64,000 bases of DNA, taken from Diadophis punctatus similis. Taxonomy: Eukaryota > Chordata > Lepidosauria > Squamata > Dipsadidae. Position 1 is the first letter of the stretch, and each line of letters starts with the position of its first letter. The position numbers were made by a program, and so were the translations under genes. A model generated the notes under the pieces. It saw nothing but the letters and a program-made list of their open reading frames with translations. It did no database searches and was not told the origin of the DNA. Of this stretch, positions 23,345 through 34,591 are shown in pieces. The stretch lies in NCBI GenBank assembly GCA_023053685.1, contig JALIGW010000001.1:52573359-52637358 (forward strand), given 5' to 3'.

Positions 23345-24618
23345 CAATGGAACATGAGCGAGAGCCTACATCTGGTTCTACATTGTGGTAATAAAGGTGG
23401 TGAAAGGGCTGGGCTTCAGGATCATCTGCAGGGCCACAGTGAGGAATACTCCCACTATCAAGCAGATTTGCTCAGAGTTGAACTCTGAGAAAATCACTCA
23501 AGTCCAAGTGAGTAGCTCAGGCAATCTTATGAGGTTATCTGGGTTGAGTTTGATTCTGTGGTGTCCAAGAAAGTGGAAAAGATCCTTCTATCTGTTATCT
23601 CTGCCACCTGTTTATTAGATTCTTGCTGCCATTGGATTCTTAAAGTGCTCTGGAAGATGACCAAGAGATTGATCCATGTGGTGGCATCGGAGAGAGTATG
23701 TTCCTACAAGCCTTGAAGGAGGCAGTGATAGACACCCTACTCAAGAGGACAATCCTCCATTTTGAACACTTATATCCAGTCTCCAACCTTCTGTTATGGG
23801 GGAAGGTTGTGAAGAAGATGGCTAGACAGCAGCTATGGAGGATTTTGGAGGAAGTAGAATATTTGGAAACATTTCTGTTAGGTTTCAAACTAGGATTCAG
23901 TACAGAGATAGACCAGATCATACTTCGTAATGTATACTGGTGGAGCAAAAATGGGGAGGTGACCCCCTCCTATTATGGCTCGATCTTTCATGGTATCCTC
24001 ACCCCTTTCCTATTTAACATCTACATAAAACTTGGTGCAGTTATCCATTGGTTGAAGGTTTGGTATCATTAATATGCTAATATAAAGCTGATACCCAGCT
24101 TTATATCAGAACTCCAAGTTATGCTGATGTATTGACCAATTTCAGGAGATGATTCCGGTCTGGATGGGTGGAACATAACTCAGCTCTATCCTGAAAAGAC
24201 TGAGTGATAGTGTTTGGTCCCCAGGGTCAGTACTATCATTCTTAGATGGAGCAACACTCCCCATTTGAGATTGGGATGTAACCTACAGGACTCACAGCTC
24301 CTGCTACAAGAGCAAGTGGCTGCTGTGGCCAAGGCAGACTTTGAACAGGTCCATCTTGTGTACCAGTTGTGCCATTTTCTCAGTCAGAAAGTCCTTCAGA
24401 CAGTTACTCACACCTTGGTCATCTTTTGACTGGATTATTGCAAGACACTCAACATGGGGCTGCTTTTGAAGACTATTCAGAAGCTACAATTGGTTCAAAA
24501 TACAGCAACTGGAGCAATAAAGCATACTTTTCATATACATGTGTTACTGTTGCTATGGAAGTTGTACTGGTTGCCATTTGGTTGTTGGTTGCTGGTTATT
24601 ATCTATAAAGTCCTATAT
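23345..24618 (+). mobile_element. old L2-type LINE, part 1 (RT region)
   Basis: Broken frames resemble the L2-clade RT: 'LQALKEAVIDTLLKRT', 'HLYPVSNLLLWGKVVKK' (the 'NYRPVSNLPFLGK' block), 'LFNIYIK' and, after 24240, 'LQEQVAAVAKADFEQVHLVY' then 'TVTHTLV'. Some motifs, such as the catalytic block around YADD, are damaged or deleted. Many stops indicate old age. It starts within 60 bp of the CR1 end and continues beyond two hAT MITEs. Confidence 0.8.
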
Positions 24619-24931
24619 CCGTGATGGCGAACCTATGGCATGCGGGCCCCCCGCGTGGCCCATTTCTGCTCCCAGGAGGCTGCAGGGAGGCCTCCTAAGC
24701 CCAAAATGGGGCGAGGGGGTTGCGCACACATGCGCGGAGGGAGCATGGGGGGGTGTCACATGCACATGCGTAGGGGAGCACGGGGGGTTGCATGCACATG
24801 CATGGGGGAGCACAGGGGTCATGCGCACATGCGCTGGGTGGGGAGAGTGTGGGGGGTCACACATGCATTGCGTTATGGATGTGCGCACTTGCGCTTTCGG
24901 CACCTGACGAGAAAAAGGTTAACCATCACTG
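24619..24931. mobile_element. hAT-type MITE, family 4, inside L2
   Basis: Ends ccgtgatggcgaacc and ggttaaccatcactg, with a perfect 8-bp duplication tcctatat. The interior is CpG- and G-rich ('gcgcacacatgcgcgg' blocks). It interrupts the L2 LINE. Confidence 0.9.
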
Positions 24932-25053
24932 TCCTATATCCAATTGTTTTTACTTGCTGGTATATTCAGGCAAAGTGGGTGTGCTCCAGAACTCCTCTGT
25001 TAAACATTGTCATCTTATGGGATTAAGGAACCATGCTTTTTCTGTCATGACCC
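24932..25053 (+). mobile_element. L2-type LINE, part 2
   Basis: Short L2 segment between two hAT MITEs, resuming after the duplication tcctatat and ending in the next MITE's target site catgaccc. Confidence 0.6.
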
Positions 25054-25760
25054 CAGTGGTGGGTTCCTACCGGTGCGGTCCACTCTATAGCACCGGTAGT
25101 GGCCTGCTGGTGACATCACAGTACCAGTGCGGTCGGTTGCCAGTGCCTGGGCACCGGCATTTTTTTTTAAAAAAAATTAAATTTAAAAAAAAAATTATTC
25201 TGTGCATGCCCAGAAACCTGACAATTAAGTCTTTCCCAGTCCCTTCGCTTGAAAATAATAGGAAACTCGCATTTGACACTTTTCTTTCGCTTTTGCCTAA
25301 AGCTTCCCAAAGTGGGCGTTTTCCAAAAGCTTAACCTTTTATACTGTTAATTTTATACAGTTTTATACTGTTATTCTTTAGACGAAAACATTGAGGACTG
25401 TTAAAAGATACTGTTCTTTTAACAGTCCTCAATATTTTCGTCTAAGGAATCCATGATTGAAACCAAAAATGCTGTATGAGACTTGCTTGTCTTTTAACTA
25501 TAGCATTTTCTGCATATAAAGGTTGCTGTGTTGCCATGGTGTAACACACACTTTGTATGCAAAGCTTTTCATGTAAGGTATAAAATAGCAAAAATAGTAG
25601 TAACATCTCTCTGAAATAACTAATATATGACTGGCAAGCCACGCCCACCTGGTCACATGACTGGCAAGCCACGCCCACCCAGTCACATGGCTGGCAAGCC
25701 ACACCCACAAAATAAGCCACACCCACAGAGTAGTAGTAAAAAATTAGGAACCCGCCCCTG
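25054..25760. mobile_element. hAT-type MITE, family 1, long form, inside L2
   Basis: 707 bp with ends cagtggtgggttcc and ggaacccgcccctg and a perfect 8-bp duplication catgaccc. It includes a 31-bp inverted repeat (25378-25408 with 25415-25445) and a three-unit minisatellite of 'ggcaagccacgcccacc' type (25627-25707). The right end resembles the left end of the 55562-56321 copy in opposite orientation. No transposase is recognised. Confidence 0.9.
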
Positions 25761-26045
25761 CATGACCCCCACCCTCTGGAACATATCCCTCCAGAAATAC
25801 AGACAGAAACTCTTCCCTGGAGTTCTGAAAAACCTGGCTTTGGTCCCAGGCCTGGGGTTAATGTATAGGGAGGGGCTGTTGTCGTTTGTTGTTGCTCTTA
25901 TGACTGTTTTAGTCCAGGCTGTCCATGTTATTTTAGATTTTTAATTATTATTATTTTTATCTGATTTTATACACTTCCCAGAGTCTGTAGGAGTGGACAG
26001 ATGTAACAAATATAAATACATGAATAATAAAATAAAATAAAATCG
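25761..26045 (+). mobile_element. L2-type LINE, part 3 (C-terminus and tail)
   Basis: Continues the L2 reading after the MITE: 'TLWNISLQKYRQKLFP' corresponds to the 'LWNxLP.EIR' block near the end of L2 proteins. A tail ends in AATAAAATAAAATAAAAT. Confidence 0.7.
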
Positions 26046-28770
26046 CTCAACATCAGGGCTGAGTTGTCCAAGAAGGTAACAGCATGCCTGAAAGATAATT
26101 TGGAGGGTAATAGAGAGGTGGCTAATAGCTAAGGTAATGAAGAGCTGGAGGTTTGCAATATTTTTTTTTATAAAAAGATCCCTTTCTCCTATCAATATGG
26201 ACTCTCAAAATGACAGGATTGTCACCACCCACATATCTCTTGAAATTCCCTCCAATCCTTTGGAAAGAGGATCTGAGTTTGGAACGGGTGGGCAAAAGTT
26301 ATGTTTCGAAGCTGTAATGAACTTTGCTGTTTGAGTTCTAGTTACTCTTACTCTTCTTTCAAAAATGGGGATATTTGTGTGAGATTTTAATGGACTGGAT
26401 GTCCTGAGTTGCTATAGTTGCCTTTGAAAACAAAGACCCTCCTCTGTCTAATGTCAAACAAGTGAAATTCACTGTCTAGTCCACCTTGAAGGCACGTCTT
26501 ATTGGCTCTATTTACTTGACATTGAAACACTTCATTAATAATGCTTTATTGTATACGTTATTTGGGAATCACTTTGTCAGAGAGATATAAAACAGTACAC
26601 TGCAGGCCAGTTAGAACATATTGGCAAGATTAACAAAAATAAAAGTCATGGTCATATTTTCCCCTATATCATCATCATCTCTGAGATATTGAAGTCCTTC
26701 AGAAGCACAATCAAGGGCAGCTATTATACTTATGGATTAACGTTTATGTTCTGAGAAGTTCTCTCTCTTTTCAAACAATATTGGGATTCTGCTGTACCTA
26801 AACAAAATAGGTAGAAATAGTGCATTTTTTCAGCCCAAATGCTCACTGCTTCATTATAGATGTTACAGAGCTGTTCTTCTGGGCATGCTAATTATTAATC
26901 TCTAACTCTAGAATATTTGCATGTGGAAAAGGGCAAGAAGATGAGAAAAGTAAGGTGGCTTTCAAACACCTGGAGTATTTTGCCCAGGAACATTAATGGA
27001 GTGTGCCACTGTTATTCTGATTGGAATTAATTTGTATACAGTTTCAGATGAAGAACAGACAACGCAACCTATTTCTGAACTGATGAATTTCCAGACAGTG
27101 ATTCATTAACAGTTGTCACAAAGCCAAATAGGTGAGAAAGCCTTTTTTATTTCCCACATATTTACCTTAGGCCTTCAAACATAATTGCTGAAGAAATGTT
27201 GCTACGTGTAGATTCATATGGATTATGATTTCTGCTTTTGTGTATGTTTGGGTAAAGCCAGGACAAAATACAGATCAGGTGAGGATAGCAAATAGTAATG
27301 TGAATAAATTTTCCTCAGTTCACATTCTTTTATTCCTTTAAATCTAGTTTGGCCCTTAAAGGCCTTGTGAAATACATTCACGTTTTTTACATGCAGAGCC
27401 CAATTCATTCCAAGACAGCAGTAAAGCAACATAACACAAGATCTCCTACCCCTGATGATTTAGACTGGTGAATCTTATAATGACAAGATAAAACACAATC
27501 TGTTTTGGGTTTAAACACTTTGGATTGTTCTTGCATCTGAGATAAAGATAAAATGATCATGATTAAGATCATGGTTACAACATTGGATATAAATAATTCT
27601 CAATGTAATGAAAATGCAACCAATTGAATTAAGAAAATAAGTAAGTCCCTTTTGAAAGTTTGGAGTCTCTGGGCAAATGGTTTTATTTATGTCAACTAAA
27701 TTTGTTTCTTCTTTTTTCCTTCCCATGAAAGTTAGAAGTAGTATAGTTAAATCTCCTGGTAAATATTCCCAAATAGCAAATCTATAGGATAGTAAGACTT
27801 TTTTGTTGTTGTTGTTAACATGCTTTTAAAGATAAACTTTTTTGCTCTATTAATGTTACGTTCATCTCTCCCCAGTACAGAAATGCAATGAAAATGTGTA
27901 ATGCAAGTAGCTTAAATAACAAAACAAGGTAATTTTACAGTCTCAGATGACACTGTTATGAGTTGTGAGAAACAAGAAAGGAATGATAATAGCAAGTAGA
28001 TGCCTGCAATGATGGTAGAAAAAATAAGTGCCACAAATGCAAGTTATTGTATATGTTGACCTTCCCATTTATTGTAACAAAGTTTTACAGACCATATGGC
28101 ACCAACTCAGCCTAAAAATGACTGCAAAGCAAGATAATTTGAAGACTCATGAGGTTACAATAACTGTGAAGACAGGAAGAAAACTGATGTCCATTATCTC
28201 TTTACTCAGTTCAGCCAGAAAGAAGCAAATGTTTCAACTTTAGGTGGTGGATAGATACTTCCCAGTTGTGCTTATCAAGATTTGCTTGTCTTTTGGATAA
28301 GGGAGGGGGCTGGGGAAAAGAAGATGTCTCTTTGTACAAGGTCTTGCAAGACTTTTTTGTGTTTTTGTGTCTTTCTCAAATTGTCTTCGGTGCGCCAACG
28401 GGGCAAGACATTAACCACTGCTTGCTTTATTTAAATAGAAGTTGCAAATAGGTTGTGCAGATATACAAAAGCTCTCTACTACACTCTTGTTTTCTTCAAC
28501 TGTTCTGTTTTTTCTGGAGTTTTCAGATTTGCCACATGTTTTTCATTTGAAGTGGAATCAGGATACAACCAAGGGACGGATAGAATCTATCTGAAAAGCA
28601 GTTTTCTTAAAACCTTTGTGTTTGACTCAAAATTCCTCAGAGATGTCAAAGGTGGAAGAAACTCCTGAATTAGCCTTGATTTTTTTTAAAGAGAAGTGCA
28701 CATTGCTTTTTCACCTAAATTAAGCAAACACACCTAAATTAGCATATAATCAAATATCCTATTTAATGGT
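26046..28770. other. intergenic, no gene seen; possible conserved blocks
   Basis: About 2.7 kb free of recognised transposons, with only a short (GTT)n at about 27803-27815. 26820-27120 has the look of conserved non-coding DNA (balanced, TAAT-rich, no repeats). Short ORFs carry no known motif. Confidence 0.45.
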
Positions 28771-28870
28771 ATTTATTTATTTATTTATTATTTATTTTGG
28801 AATTCTTATATGCCGCCCAACTCCCTAAGGACTCAGGGCGGCGTACATCAGTGAAAAATACAAGAACAAA
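28771..28870 (-). mobile_element. L2-type LINE 3' tail, antisense
   Basis: A TATTTATTT tract followed by 'tatgccgcccaactccc' and 'actcagggcggcgtacat'. The same box occurs at 50650-50692 and 54898-54926. It is the complement of an L2 3' end. Confidence 0.65.
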
Positions 28871-29001
28871 TGTGGTATGTGAACTTATCTTGCCATGTGG
28901 CTGTAGGATTCAAGTGATAAGTGGCCTGAAGGTACAGAAAATCAGCCTGTTAAAACCCCTTTTCTTGAATGTACATTTGAATCTAAAGGGACACTTTAAT
29001 G

Positions 29002-29352
29002 CAGTGGTTCCCAACCTTTTTGTGATCAAGTACCACTTGGAGGTCCCGTACAGTCGCCGCGTACCACCTGGTTCCAGAGAAACTAAATTCACTTTATTTC
29101 CATAATTGTACCGTTCCTTTTTTGGCCCCGCGCATCCAGCAACTGGATTCTCGGGCCGCTGGGACCAGGTGGGTGGCGTGTGGCAACAGTTGCAAATCGT
29201 TGCCAGATTATCTTGTGTTAGGCAGTAAACATTTTTGTGAAGTAAAAAAGAACTAACTAAAAATCATTCATGACCCCGAAAGTGTTCGCGTACCACCTGG
29301 AAGGCCCTCGCGTACCACTAGTGGTACACGTACCACAGGTTGGGAACCACTG
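29002..29352. mobile_element. hAT-type MITE, family 5
   Basis: Ends CAGTGGTTCCCAACCTTTT and GGTTGGGAACCACTG with a perfect 8-bp duplication ctttaatg. It has internal repeats of 'gcgtaccac'. No ORF of note. Confidence 0.93.
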
Positions 29353-29360
29353 CTTTAATG

Positions 29361-30123
29361 TTATATTACAGCTGGGCTCAGGAAGCAATTTCTCACCAAG
29401 CAACATTGCAAAAATCTCTGCCCCAAATCCACATTCTGTAATGTGTAGAACTTCCGTGTTCATTTCCTATGTGGCTCCAAGCTCTGCCACCCTATCATTG
29501 CTCCAAGGAAGAGTAGTGGATGTTTGGTTCAGTGTTAAGTGAAAAATCCTGAAAAACCATTTCAGCAAATGGCTCTGACACTAGAGCTAAACTCCAGGCA
29601 TTCTTTGGACTGGTTGTTGATGGATCTATCTTCCTGGATGCTAGCAGAAGGGCATTAAGGAAAATGGATGTCAGTTGTCTGAAAGCAGTAATGCAATCAG
29701 TGTTCCTGCTTGCCAGCTCAGGACAAAGGAAGACAGATTGTATTTAATCAGTAGGAAACATTTTCCACTTAAATCATCTCATCTAAAAAGACAACTGAAA
29801 GGTAGTCCAAAATACAATCACATTCTGCAAGTCATATTGCACACAAAATATCTACAATAGTTCTTTACTCAAATTGTTTACAGAGCAGTCAGGTTTATAT
29901 TTAGTTAGAAACAAAATAAAACAAAATTTGTTTAAATAGTGGTTGGGAAAGACTGTATATCTTCCCAGCATTCTGCCGTTAATACCAATTCTTCAAAAGC
30001 TAAGAATAAAAATGGTGGCCTTCTGATCAGTGGAGTGTTTTTAAGATGTTGTGTGTTTGAAAATGGATGCTTCATTTAGTTACTATGATTAATATCCTCA
30101 AGAATAAACCCATTCATCTAATT
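29361..30123. other. intergenic, no gene seen
   Basis: No repeat or coding motif recognised. Confidence 0.45.
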
Positions 30124-30244
30124 CAGAGGTGGGGAAGGATGGCTCCTTTATGACTTGTGGACTTCAACTCCACAAGTCTTGCACTGGAATTCTGGGAGTT
30201 GAAGTCCATAAAAGGACATAAAAGGGCCATCATTCCCCACCCTG
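30124..30244. mobile_element. palindromic hAT-type MITE, family 3
   Basis: Ends cagaggtggggaaggatgg and ccatcattccccaccctg, with an internal 'gacttcaactcc' and its complement as in 4449-4583. Flanking octamers atctaatt / atttaagt match 6/8, so the insertion is older. Confidence 0.75.
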
Positions 30245-31014
30245 ATTTAAGTGTTAAAAACAGCTGTAGGCTTATTTATTCAGTAGCAAGTGCCATTATG
30301 ATCAGTGTGTTGGCAACCAAGAATCTGTGGGCAGAACCAAGGATTAACATTTTCACAATAATGTGTATGCATTAGAGGCCCACAGAGACACATGCATGCA
30401 CACGCATGGGAATTTTTATAGGCACCAAATATTTACAAACTACTTAATAACCATATTAAGTTGTTATTTTCAATAATGGAGAGAATGATAAAATTAATGT
30501 ATCATTTTTGTAATTGCATTAATGCATGTTTGCCTTTAGTACAACACTGATACTGTAATGAAATTCAATGCTCTAGCAAAAATAAAAAATAAATCAGATT
30601 ATTGCATGCCATTATAGTGTGGCATTGACATTGTATTGTATTGTATTGATTGGATTGTATTGATATGGATGAAAAGCAATTTATTATTTTTTTAAGTTTT
30701 GCATGCATAATAAAAAATATCAATGTGGCCGTGTGAGTTCTAAAAGATTAGCAATGCTTTAAAAAAAAACCTCAGGATTTTTCTTTCAGAAGGCACTATC
30801 ATACCTTCAGTTGCTTTTATCAGTACATTGTTTTACATTTCCTAATTATCCAGAAGTAACTTAACTCAGTATTCATTTTAAAAATGTTGCAATTTACACA
30901 GAGGTGTGTCTAGAATCTGAAAGGTTATGGAAGATCTGCAGGAATTTTTTTCCTGTAGATGCAGGAGAAAAAAATAAAGAGCAAAAGACCTTGTTTAATG
31001 ACCATTAAACTGAC
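30245..31014. other. intergenic, no gene seen
   Basis: AT-rich, with a short (ATTGT)n-like run near 30633-30665. Confidence 0.4.
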
Positions 31015-31141
31015 CAATGTCAGTAAAATGAGGACCCAGATTGTTGGGACTAATATGTAAATAATGCTGATACTGTAAACTGCCCAATGAGTGCTGTAAA
31101 GAACTATGGGTCTGTATATAAGTCTAAATGCTATTGCTATA
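31015..31141 (+). mobile_element. MIR-like squamate SINE, 3' part
   Basis: Has 'gtaaaatgaggacccagatt' and a GCTATTGCTAT tail as in 1118-1310; the head is missing. Confidence 0.65.
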
Positions 31142-32072
31142 ATGCAGTCACTTTGGTCATGAATTAAGCAATATGCCCACGTGACCACTTCACTCAACGA
31201 TCACAGTCCTGGCTCTCCCAATTGCAGTTGTTAATCAGATGGAGCAAAAGAGCTACCTGCTGACGAAGGTGGGCAGCTTTTTTGCTTCCTGTGCAGAAGG
31301 AAACTTCTTCATTGGCTGGGCTGAATGGGGCTAGGAAAGATCTGGCCAGGGAAGGAGTTCTCTTAAAAGCAGGAAGTTCTTTCAGTCCTTCTGCAGAAGA
31401 GGACTCCTTTGCTGGGTGGGCTGAATGGGGCTTGGACAGATCATTTAGCCAGCCCAGTGTAGGTGTTCTCTGCTACTTCATGCATCAAGATGGGCTTTTT
31501 CTTTTTTAGATAGTGTTTTTGAGAGCAAAAGAGCTGCTAGCCAGATTGATTTGGCCCTGTGCTCAGTAGTGGGTTCTAAATCCCGTCACTACCGGTTCGC
31601 TCATGCACATGCACAGAAGAGTCCTGGGCAGGTGGGCAGAGCCTCCCACCGCTACTGGTTTGCAGAACAGGGCCGAACTGGGAGCAACCCACCGCTGCCT
31701 GTGCTGGACAGAGTCCTTCTGCCAAGAACTCTTTGACTCTCAAAGAGTCTGGCTGAAAAAGGTTTGTCTTGAAATCCAAGCAGAAATCCAAGCTTCAATT
31801 TGGGGATGGCCATTTTTCAGCCTGCACACAGAAATTAGGCAGGCAACCTTCCCAGACAGCTTCCCTGTGGACTTTATGGGATAGCTGGCAGGGAAGATTG
31901 CAGATGGCAATCTCATGATTGTAGGGTGCTTGGCAACTTATCATAAGTGCGATCCCAAGAGCCCGGGGTGTTCTGGAACAGCCCTAACTTAGAGTACGGA
32001 TTGTAAGTCCATTTGCTCAGCACCCTGGTAATTTTGAACAGTCACTGAACAAATTGTCAGTTAAAACAATTT
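31142..32072. mobile_element. possible Tigger-like DNA transposon remnant
   Basis: Segments such as 'gtgaccacttcactcaacg', 'caattgcagttgttaatcag' and 'ttgaacagtcactgaac' resemble the 'gacttacgaccac...gttgttaagtg' style of snake Tigger-like elements. 31280-31470 contains two imperfect direct repeats with about 100-bp period. The termini are not identified. A hAT MITE is nested at 31564-31697. Confidence 0.35.
31564..31697. mobile_element. hAT-type MITE, family 1, short
   Basis: 134 bp with ends cagtagtgggttct and gcaacccaccgctg; perfect 8-bp duplication cctgtgct. Confidence 0.9.
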
Positions 32073-32450
32073 AACTGGGCTAAGAACTTTGGACATAAGG
32101 TATTGATGGAACAGTGGGAAAATATGTAGCTAGAAAAACTAAAATTGACATTATAATATAAAAGAGAATTTTTACAACTCTCTTGGTATATGCCTCCAGA
32201 AAAACTCTAGACTGTGCAAAGGTACTCCAAATGTATGTTGGAAATGTGGGCAACCTGAAGAATTGTTTTTTCATGCCTCTTGGACTTGCAAGACACCCCC
32301 CCCCCCCGAAAATATTGGGTTTTAATATTCACACTGATACAAAGAATTTTAAAAATTATATATAACTGGAATCAAACTTTTTGGGGGGTTGGGATTAATG
32401 GACAGACAATCATTTAGCATTATATATTAATGAGACAAAAACAGTAATTC
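32073..32450 (+). mobile_element. L1-type LINE ORF2 C-terminal fragment
   Basis: In broken frames the translation reads 'YNIKENFYNSL', 'VCWKCGQPEELFFHASWTCK' and 'IHTDTKNFKNY'. This is the C-terminal cysteine-rich end of L1 ORF2 (CWKC...H..WTC). A poly-C run at about 32287-32298 and indels disrupt it. No poly-A tail is evident. Confidence 0.65.
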
Positions 32451-33954
32451 TGGTTAAAAAAAATTTAAAAATAAGAAAAACCCAAGCTATATTCAATAAT
32501 ACTTCTTTTCTCAGTGGCACAGATATTGCTGGCATGTTTAATTCTTCAACTTCTTGGTAACCATTTGCATGCTCAGAACTCCACAGAATTGATTGCTGCT
32601 GAAATATAGAAGCCAGGCTAAAAGGAAATACAGAACACTGCAAGTTCTGGATAATCAGTCAATTGGTTGCGTGGTGGGAGCACAAGGAAGCGTCAAATTG
32701 GGGAAGATTAATCTCATCTGATTGGCAGCAGCTATCTTGATTATCAACTATCTATTTTTGCTTTTGTTTTAATGGGAAACGCAATCAATTCAATTTGGCC
32801 TAGCTAGTAAATTCAGCAAAGAACCCAAAATCCTACTTTTCGTTCCATTCCTCTCAAAATTTCTCACCAAGACCTGCACGGGTCTTATCTAATATAGAAA
32901 GCTTTCCTTAAGTTTTGGGTGATCCATTCAACTTCCCATGGAGGAAAAGAAAGCAAAGAGTATTCCATAATAGCTCTAATCAGTTGTCTCACTGGGTTTC
33001 CCTTGCCATCTTAAGGAAAACAGTGCAAAGGCATACCATTACTCCCATTACATTCATCATTATGAATCCCTGTGTAAATAAATCATAGATCTTTTAAGAC
33101 CATTGATTCAGTTAAGACCTCGGACATCATAACATTGTAAATACAGAAAGATCCATTAGAAAACTTTAGAAACATTTTCTAAGAAAGGCAGTTAATCTTC
33201 ACATCACAGCTTGAATTCTTTTGTACCCTCCTAAGTAAGTCCAGAATGATTCTCCCCCCCCCCCCCAGTGGGAACTGGCATATTTCTGTGTGTGTTCCAG
33301 GCAAAGAATTTCCAACATTATGTGGAATTTTGGCTTGAGGCAACTTTATGTGACAGATGTTTAAAGAAAGAGGGGTTGAAAGCGGATTAAGGCATTCTTA
33401 CAATAATACAGGGGAACATTTCGGCTGCTTGCTCGGCATGGTTTTACATATCCATCCGTTCTGTCAACAGAATAAGTAACCCACTTCAGACAAAGAATAA
33501 ATATTAATGAAACTAAGCTTTAGGTCTCTTAAGTGTTAAACTAATACTGTACACTTGAGAATGAAATTAGCCAACTGGTGCCAAATGCATTTGTCTAATT
33601 TTACCTGTCTTCTCTGCAAATTATTTATTGCATTACTTAAAGCAGGTTGCTTTCAGTAATGAATGATAATTATATGACAGTAATCTCACCCCCCCCCCTC
33701 TGTTTGATACACTGATACTGAAACATGCCATAGGCTGTCTTTGCATTGTTTTAGCATAGAAAGCACACATGCCAGTCAGCCTTATCTAATTATAAGTAGT
33801 GAATCTGAGCCAAGTTATGGAGGGTGTCTGCTTTCTGTACTCTGTGCACAGTATGGAGGCCAGTTGTGTCCATAAGAAGATGTTTTGGCTTCTTCTAAAG
33901 AAGATCAAGCCAGTGTTTCAATAGCTAGCTTCTTTTTGACTGTTACATAGCTAT
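32451..33954. other. intergenic, no gene seen; possible conserved block
   Basis: About 1.5 kb without recognised transposons. 32690-32830 is dense in GATTA/ATCAA-type cores ('tcttgattatcaactatc', 'cgcaatcaattcaatttgg'), a candidate conserved non-coding element. C-homopolymers lie at about 33256-33268 and 33690-33698. Confidence 0.4.
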
Positions 33955-34518
33955 AACAGAAGATTGCATTGTTCTGCAACCCAACAAGACAAACACAGAC
34001 TTCAGAGGATAATCAGAACTGCAGAAAAAACAATTACTGCCAACCTGCCTTCCATTGAGGACCTGTATACTGCACGAGTCAAAAAGAGGGCCGTGAAAAT
34101 ATTTACTGACCCCTCGCATCCTGGACATAAATTGCTTCAACTCCTACCCTCAAAACGTCGCTATAGAGCACTGCACACCAAGACAACTAGACACAAGAAC
34201 AGTTTTTTCTCGAACTCCATCACTCTGCTAAACAAATAATTCCCTCACCACTGTCAAACTATTCACCAAGGCTGCATTACTATTACTATTAGTCTTCTCA
34301 TCGTTCCTATCACCCATCTCATCCCACTTATGACTGTATGACTGTAACTTGTTGCTTGTATCCTTACGATTTATATTCATATTGATTGTTTCCTGATTGC
34401 TTACTTGAACCCTATGACAACCATTCTTGACAAATGTATCTTTTCTTTTATGTACACTGAGAGCATATGCACCAAAGACAAATTCCTTGTGTGTCCAATC
34501 ACACTTGGCCAATAAAGA
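33955..34518 (+). mobile_element. snake CR1/L3-type LINE 3' end, microsatellite-seeding
   Basis: An open frame at 33964-34239 encodes a LINE ORF2 C-terminus ('LQRIIRTAEKTI', 'LPSIEDLYTARV', 'HPGHKLLQLLPSKRRYRAL', 'HKNSFFSNSITLLN'). About 280 bp of 3' UTR then ends 'cacttggccaataaagaatt' and passes straight into (ATTCT)n. The minus-strand copy at 59150-59410 shares this UTR and its pentamer tail. A snake CR1/L3 LINE of this kind is known for seeding such arrays; that the family is the same one is an inference. Confidence 0.75.
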
Positions 34519-34591
34519 ATTCTATTCTATTCTATTCTATTCTATTCTATTCTATTCTATTCTATTCTATTCTATTCTATTCTATTCTATT
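34519..34591 (+). repeat. (ATTCT)n microsatellite at LINE tail
   Basis: Fourteen or so uninterrupted ATTCT units directly following the LINE terminus. Confidence 0.97.

Noticed and set aside
24539..25334. Several 90-180 codon ORFs with His/Cys/Met-rich sequence
   Set aside because: They arise from the 'gcgcacatgcg' repeats of one MITE and run through into flanking L2 and a second MITE.
25627..25707. CRISPR-like array of three direct repeats
   Set aside because: The units are contiguous minisatellite repeats without unique spacers, in a vertebrate genome, inside a hAT MITE.
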